A stretch of 10,116 nt of DNA from Paraprevotella stercoravium (GTDB lineage: Bacteria; Bacteroidota; Bacteroidia; Bacteroidales; Bacteroidaceae), in assembly GCA_018883665.1 (NCBI GenBank), contig JAHLFU010000195.1, forward strand, positions 1-10,116. Direction: 5' to 3'. The notes under the pieces are model-generated. The model saw only the letters and a list, made by a program, of their open reading frames with translations, was not told the origin of the DNA and made no database searches. Both the position numbers and the translations under genes were made by a program. Of the stretch, positions 6,430 through 10,116 are shown piece after piece; position 1 is the first letter of the stretch; every line of letters begins with the position of its first letter.

Positions 6430-7440
6430 ATGATTAGAGAAGTAAAGTTTGAAAGCCAGGACCGTCGTATCAAGCAGATTCTTGCTGCATTGAACGAGTA
6501 CGGTATTTCTTCTATCGAAGAGGCTAACGAGATTTGTGAATCATACGGACTTGATCCTTATAAGACTTGCGAGGAAACTCAGCCAATCTGCTTCGAGAAC
6601 GCTAAGTGGGCTTACGTAGTAGGTACTGCTATCGCATTGAAGAAAGGTTGTAAGACTGCTGCTGAAGCTGCTGAGGCTATCGGTATCGGTTTGCAGGCAT
6701 TCTGTATCCCTGGATCAGTAGCTGACGACCGTAAGGTAGGTATCGGTCACGGTAACTTGGCAGCTATGTTGCTGCGCGAGGAGACTAAGTGCTTCGCTTT
6801 CTTGGCTGGTCACGAGTCATTCGCTGCTGCTGAGGGTGCTATCAAGATCGCTGCTAAGGCTGACAAGGTACGTAAAGAGCCTCTGCGTTGTATCCTGAAC
6901 GGTTTGGGTAAGGATGCTGCTCAGATTATCTCTCGTATCAACGGTTTCACTTACGTTCAAACTCAGTTCGACTACTTCACTGGCGAATTGAAGGTTGTTC
7001 AGGAAATCGCTTACTCAGACGGTCCTCGTGCAAAGGTTAAGTGCTACGGTGCTGACGATGTTCGCGAAGGTGTTGCTATCATGTGGAAGGAAGGCGTAGA
7101 CGTATCAATCACTGGTAACTCTACTAACCCAACCCGTTTCCAGCACCCAGTAGCTGGTACTTACAAGAAGGAGCGTGTATTGGCTGGTAAGCCATACTTC
7201 TCAGTAGCTTCAGGTGGTGGTACAGGTCGTACTCTGCATCCAGATAACATGGCTGCTGGTCCTGCTTCTTATGGTATGACCGATACTATGGGTCGTATGC
7301 ACTCAGACGCTCAGTTCGCTGGTTCTTCTTCAGTTCCTGCTCACGTTGAGATGATGGGATTCCTGGGAATCGGTAACAACCCAATGGTAGGTTGTACTGT
7401 AGCTTGCGCCGTTGACGCTGCTACTGCTCTGAACAAGTAA
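6430..7440 (+). CDS. GGGtGRT-family protein
   Basis: 336 aa. It contains the signature SGGGTGRT at residues 261-268 that names the family (Pfam GGGtGRT protein). Other conspicuous stretches are VGIGHGNLAAMLL (103-115), a helical Ala-rich middle, and a C-terminal part rich in Gly and Met with NNPMVGCTVACAVDAA (316-330). Ten cysteines are present (36, 47, 54, 74, 92, 121, 154, 205, 322, 326), suggesting metal or Fe-S involvement, but no known cofactor site is recognisable. The family's reaction is not established. It is the second gene of an operon with a NifU-like scaffold protein, so a substrate or client link to Fe-S assembly is inferred. Of 14 Arg codons 11 are CGT, and Ala and Gly codons are mostly GCT and GGT, the sign of high expression. 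It ends 22 bases before a strong terminator. Confidence 0.95.
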   Translation: MIREVKFESQDRRIKQILAALNEYGISSIEEANEICESYGLDPYKTCEETQPICFENAKWAYVVGTAIALKKGCKTAAEAAEAIGIGLQAFCIPGSVADDRKVGIGHGNLAAMLLREETKCFAFLAGHESFAAAEGAIKIAAKADKVRKEPLRCILNGLGKDAAQIISRINGFTYVQTQFDYFTGELKVVQEIAYSDGPRAKVKCYGADDVREGVAIMWKEGVDVSITGNSTNPTRFQHPVAGTYKKERVLAGKPYFSVASGGGTGRTLHPDNMAAGPASYGMTDTMGRMHSDAQFAGSSSVPAHVEMMGFLGIGNNPMVGCTVACAVDAATALNK

Positions 7441-7462
7441 TCAAAATACTGAATCAGAATAT

Positions 7463-7499
7463 AACTCCCTGTAACTCGTAGAGTTGCGGGGAGTTTTTT
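7463..7499 (+). terminator. Rho-independent terminator of the GGGtGRT operon
   Basis: A 15-base-pair stem (7463-7477 with 7481-7495, including two G-T pairs) closes a GTA triloop and runs straight into TTTTTT at 7494-7499. It ends the Fe-S operon and insulates the satD-like gene. Confidence 0.95.
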
Positions 7500-7610
7500 G
7501 TTTGCCGTTGTCACAATAATGGGCATGTTTGTCTTGCTCTATAATCTGTCATTTGTCTATGGAAATGGTGCAGTTTCTTGCTATAGCTCATATTGTATAT
7601 AAACTACCTT

Positions 7611-7659
7611 TATAGACTTATTTATCTATATTCTATAGCTATAGATTATTTAATCTATA
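7611..7659. repeat. Clustered TATAGA/TCTATA half-sites (operator-like array)
   Basis: Five copies of the hexamer in alternating orientation: TATAGA at 7611-7616, TCTATA at 7625-7630, TCTATA at 7632-7637, TATAGA at 7640-7645 and TCTATA at 7654-7659. They form a perfect 14-base palindrome (TCTATAGCTATAGA, 7632-7645) and a 9-base-arm inverted repeat (7640-7648 with 7651-7659). A related CTATAGCT lies at 7581-7588. The block ends 28 bases upstream of the -7 element of the satD-like gene, a usual place for an activator or repressor array. Confidence 0.55.
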
Positions 7660-7663
7660 ATTC

Positions 7664-7694
7664 TTGGTTGGATAAAAGAAAATTCATACTTTTG
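7664..7694 (+). promoter_or_regulatory. Promoter of the satD-like operon
   Basis: TACTTTTG (7687-7694) fully matches the -7 consensus, and TTG at 7664-7666 stands 20 bases upstream as a partial -33 element. The predicted transcription start, about 7700, is only a few bases before the ATG at 7706, so the message would be nearly leaderless unless the in-frame ATG at 7718 is used. Confidence 0.7.
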
Positions 7695-7705
7695 TTATCA
7701 AACTA

Positions 7706-8377
7706 ATGGACAATAATATGTTTGCAACAATTTCAGCGGATATAGTAGCATCTACTTCCTTGTCTGTGAATGAGACTATAGAATTAAAGCAAAGGATAGA
7801 ATCATTATTTGGCTTGTTAAAAGTGAGTTATCCCGATTTTGAAGGTCGCCAAATAAAAGGGGACTATATAGAGTGTGTCATGCAAAATGTATCAAACGTA
7901 TTCCGGATAGCCTTTATAATCAAATCCTGCATCAAATCTTTTTCCATAGCTAAAAATGACAAGACGAAAAATTTCCATACATACGGAATACGGGTGGCCA
8001 TTGGTATTGGAGGTATGAGAATAGTGAATACCGAACAAGGCATTTGGGATGGTGAAGCCATATATCTATCCGGACGTGCACTTGAGGGAATGAGTTCCCT
8101 GAATAAGGGAACGATATCTGTCCATACTAGTAAAAAGCAATTATCAGCCCCTTTACAAACAATAGCCCTGTTGACCGATGCCATATTGAATGATATGACT
8201 GTGCGCCAAAGTGAAGTCGTTTACTATAAACTGCTTGGCTTCAAAGAGGCAGACATTGCCAAGAAACTGGGTATATCACAAGCCAGTGTAAATAATGCTT
8301 CTACAGCCACAAAATGGTATTGTATAGAAGAAGCCATAAAATGTTTTGAACAGATAAATTTTGAAGAATATGAATAG
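7706..8377 (+). CDS. SatD-like protein: cyclase-fold-like domain plus C-terminal helix-turn-helix
   Basis: 223 aa; the ATG at 7718 (beginning MFATISADIVAST) is an equally good start. It resembles SatD-family proteins, whose biochemical role is unclear. Its layout follows class III nucleotide cyclases: ISADIVAST (9-17, Asp12 at the first metal position), IKGDYIECV (50-58, Lys51 and Asp53 at the substrate-Lys and second-metal positions), GIRVAIGIG (94-102) and GEAIYLSGRALEG (116-128), where Arg124 is kept but the usual Asn is Tyr120. Residues about 165-205 form a helix-turn-helix (EADIAKKLGISQASVNNAS). I infer a nucleotide-binding or degenerate cyclase domain controlling a DNA-binding domain. 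The gene overlaps the DUF3307 gene. Codons are mixed and AT-rich, unlike the preceding operon. Confidence 0.78.
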   Translation: MDNNMFATISADIVASTSLSVNETIELKQRIESLFGLLKVSYPDFEGRQIKGDYIECVMQNVSNVFRIAFIIKSCIKSFSIAKNDKTKNFHTYGIRVAIGIGGMRIVNTEQGIWDGEAIYLSGRALEGMSSLNKGTISVHTSKKQLSAPLQTIALLTDAILNDMTVRQSEVVYYKLLGFKEADIAKKLGISQASVNNASTATKWYCIEEAIKCFEQINFEEYE

Positions 8378-9062
8378 TTGGTTGTTTCTAAGTCTGTTAT
8401 TGGCACATGTCGTAGGTGATTTTTACCTGCAAAATGATAAATACTGTGCACAGAAGGAGGAAAGGAAACTCAAAAGCTGGTTCCTGTATGTGCATTCACT
8501 TATTATTGGTGGCGTGTCATGGGCTGTTGTTTCTGTTTATGAATTCAGATTGTATGCCCTTGCCATCGCTTTTTCCCACCTGCTGATAGATGTTATCAAA
8601 ACATATAGCCCCAAAGGATTATGGAATTTTGTGATTGATCAGATTGCTCATTTAGCGATACTGATTATAGTGGCATTTTCTTTTGACACTACAACAATGT
8701 TGCCAATCCAATCAATGGATTACAATGGCAATTACTCTATCCCTCTGTTCATATTGGCCTTACTATTATGCATCAAGCCTGCCAACATCCTGATTAAGCT
8801 GGTCTTAAAGAAATATCAAGTTGGAGAGACACCGTCTTGTGAAAATATCAAAAATGCAGGAGCGTTGATTGGAAATTTAGAGCGAATTCTTACAATCATA
8901 TTCGTTATCATTGGGCAATATGAAGCAATTGGTTTTATCATAGCGGCAAAATCCATCCTTCGATTCAAAGATACGGATACCGCAAAAACGGAATATGTCC
9001 TTGCCGGAACATTTTTGAGCTTCGGAATTGCATTGTTATGTGGCTTAATGGCAACAAAATAA
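8370..9062 (+). CDS. DUF3307 integral membrane protein
   Basis: 230 aa from the ATG at 8370, which overlaps the satD-like stop by eight bases; a TTG at 8361 would add three residues but is less likely, and GAAG precedes the ATG. It has the DUF3307 hallmarks: LLLAHVVGDFYLQ at the N-terminus (His13, Asp17, Gln21), HLLIDVIK (His70, Asp74, Lys77) and IDQIAH (Asp90, Gln91, His94). About six or seven hydrophobic segments are spread over the whole length, and the C-terminal half has the conserved block NAGALIGNLERIL...GFIIAAKSILRF. Polar His/Asp/Gln residues repeated within membrane helices suggest metal or substrate binding inside the bilayer (inference). Tight overlap with the satD-like gene means the two are co-translated and probably work together. 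No function is established for the family. Confidence 0.87.
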   Translation: MNSWLFLSLLLAHVVGDFYLQNDKYCAQKEERKLKSWFLYVHSLIIGGVSWAVVSVYEFRLYALAIAFSHLLIDVIKTYSPKGLWNFVIDQIAHLAILIIVAFSFDTTTMLPIQSMDYNGNYSIPLFILALLLCIKPANILIKLVLKKYQVGETPSCENIKNAGALIGNLERILTIIFVIIGQYEAIGFIIAAKSILRFKDTDTAKTEYVLAGTFLSFGIALLCGLMATK

Positions 9063-9115
9063 CCGGCTAGTCCGTATAAACGAACATTTTCTAATCACCC
9101 ATAAAAACAAGACCT

Positions 9116-9682
9116 ATGTTACATTTAAAATCCTTTAGTATCTTTATTGCAGCATTTCTCTGCATGTCAACTTTGACGTTTTCACAAAATTTCACTGACA
9201 AAGACCTGAAAATGTTTGATGAGGGCTATGTAATGACGGAGAAGGACATTCGTCCTGCTCATTTGTCCTACGAGAGGGGCACCGACACAAAGCCGCGCCT
9301 ATATTCCATTGAAAATGATAAGGATGAGACAAAAGTCACATTCCTGCAACCCATTTATTTTGACAGTCAGTGGTTGCATTATGGAAAAGGGTTTAAACTC
9401 GTGGATGTGAAGACGGGAGACCAGTATCTGAGCAGAGGTTATGATGGCGGATTGCCTAATGACCGCTTGCTGATTGTGAAAGGTCATCGGGGAGAATACA
9501 TTTTTATCACGCTCCGGTTTCCGAAACTGAAAAAGAGAGTGGAGGTAATCAATATCATCGAACAACCCATGCCTACAGACCTGATTCCCTCCAATGACGA
9601 CGGGATACTCAAATCGTATTATGGGGTTCATGTGAAATCTTATAAAGTAAATACACGGAAGGAGCCTAAGATTTATAAATAA
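9116..9682 (+). CDS. Small secreted protein of unknown function
   Basis: 188 aa. Residues 1-23 form a typical Sec signal peptide (LKSF, a hydrophobic core FIAAFLCMSTLTF, cleavage near Ser23/Gln24). There is no lipobox, so it should be a soluble periplasmic or exported protein of about 165 residues. The mature part is beta-prone and charged, with DSQWLHYGKGFKLVDVKTGDQYLSRGY in the middle; I recognise no domain. It starts 53 bases after the DUF3307 gene with no promoter visible between, so it may be the third gene of the satD-like operon. A functional link to that pair is only positional. Confidence 0.7.
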   Translation: MLHLKSFSIFIAAFLCMSTLTFSQNFTDKDLKMFDEGYVMTEKDIRPAHLSYERGTDTKPRLYSIENDKDETKVTFLQPIYFDSQWLHYGKGFKLVDVKTGDQYLSRGYDGGLPNDRLLIVKGHRGEYIFITLRFPKLKKRVEVINIIEQPMPTDLIPSNDDGILKSYYGVHVKSYKVNTRKEPKIYK

Positions 9683-9684
9683 TG

Positions 9685-9717
9685 CTTTGTTTTTTTATTA
9701 CAAAGAGTTTTTCTTAT
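9685..9717 (+). terminator. Possible weak terminator
   Basis: CTTTGT (9685-9690) pairs with ACAAAG (9700-9705) around a 9-base loop and is followed by a T-rich stretch (TTTTTCTT from 9708). The six-pair AT-rich stem is weak, so this is tentative. Confidence 0.35.
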
Positions 9718-9748
9718 CTTTATCCTGATATGAAAAAATAAAACTCCC

Positions 9749-10116
9749 ATGAATTCACATAACCCAAATACACAAAACCCAGAAAGCACTCCTCAAAATG
9801 CTCTGGACCGTTTCCTCAAAGCACAGGAAACCATCTATCCCCAAGCGCTGAAAGAGATACGCAGCGGAAGGAAACAAACACACTGGATCTGGTATATCTT
9901 TCCGCAGCTGAAAGGACTGGGACACAGCTACAACGCCAATTATTATGGCATAGCTGATGTCGAGGAAGCCCGACAGTATCTGAATCATCCCGTTTTGGGA
10001 GCACGACTCCATGAAATCACTCGTGCTCTGCTCCTCCTTCCGGAAGGTCTTTCGGCAGAAAGCATACTCGGAAGCATTGATGCCCTGAAAGTACGTTCCA
10101 GCATGACACTTTTCGA
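9749..10116 (+). CDS. DUF1810 family protein (cut by the window edge)
   Basis: The ATG at 9749 opens a frame that stays open to the window end, giving 122 residues; the family is usually about 140-150, so most of the protein is here. Family hallmarks: LDRFLKAQETIYPQALKEIRSGRK (19-42), HWIWYIFPQLKGLG (45-58), YYGI (65-68), NHPVLGARLHEIT (79-91) and DALKVRSSMTLF (111-122). The first 18 residues are a low-complexity lead, and starting there is the only ATG choice. Members are sometimes mislabelled calpastatin; the molecular function is not established. A -7-like TATCTTTA at 9715-9722 could serve as its promoter. It looks unrelated to the secreted-protein gene before it. Confidence 0.88.
   Translation, partial: MNSHNPNTQNPESTPQNALDRFLKAQETIYPQALKEIRSGRKQTHWIWYIFPQLKGLGHSYNANYYGIADVEEARQYLNHPVLGARLHEITRALLLLPEGLSAESILGSIDALKVRSSMTLF

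Noticed and set aside
6153..6473. Minus-strand open frame across the scaffold/GGGtGRT junction
   Set aside because: It is antisense to two well-supported genes and their ribosome site, with no recognisable protein features.
7611..7659. CRISPR or transposon-end interpretation of the TATAGA/TCTATA repeats
   Set aside because: The units are too short and in alternating orientation, with no spacers, cas genes, transposase or target duplication nearby.
7706..8377. Calling the SatD-like gene an active adenylate or guanylate cyclase
   Set aside because: The transition-state Asn is replaced by Tyr and the substrate-specifying positions are not clearly conserved; motif likeness does not show activity.

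Overview
The window looks like a chromosomal segment of a gut Bacteroidales, most likely Bacteroides/Phocaeicola. The basis is the protein families present, mostly weak Shine-Dalgarno sequences, and four promoters of the Bacteroidetes type (-7 TAnnTTTG, with a -33 TTTG-like element about 19-20 bases upstream). No RNA genes, insertion sequences or CRISPR arrays were seen.

Left part (84-5391, all minus strand): two regulated membrane-stress or export operons. The distal one is a PadR regulator overlapping by ATGA with a PspC-domain membrane protein that has extra N- and C-terminal domains. It has its own promoter and an inverted repeat at 2131-2170. The proximal one is an ABC ATPase, a YtrA-type GntR regulator and a large membrane protein with a long beta-rich C-terminal half. 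It is driven by a promoter at 5361-5391 with an inverted repeat lying over the likely transcription start, and it ends in a strong terminator at 2195-2245. Both operons therefore follow the same plan: a small repressor made with the membrane proteins it controls.

Middle (5635-7499, plus strand): a two-gene operon encoding a NifU/IscU-like Fe-S scaffold-type protein and a GGGtGRT-family protein. Codon use is strongly biased (nearly all Arg codons are CGT), there is a perfect AAGGAGG between the genes, and a 15-bp-stem terminator follows. This points to high expression. The biochemical role of the GGGtGRT family is not established.

Right part (7500-9682, plus strand, more AT-rich): a SatD-like protein overlaps a DUF3307 membrane protein, and a small secreted protein of unknown function follows. 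The SatD-like protein carries motifs resembling a degenerate class III nucleotide cyclase fold plus a C-terminal helix-turn-helix. An array of TATAGA/TCTATA half-sites lies just upstream of its promoter. This is the best candidate in the window for an undescribed signalling system. The window ends inside a DUF1810 gene (9749 onward, cut by the edge).
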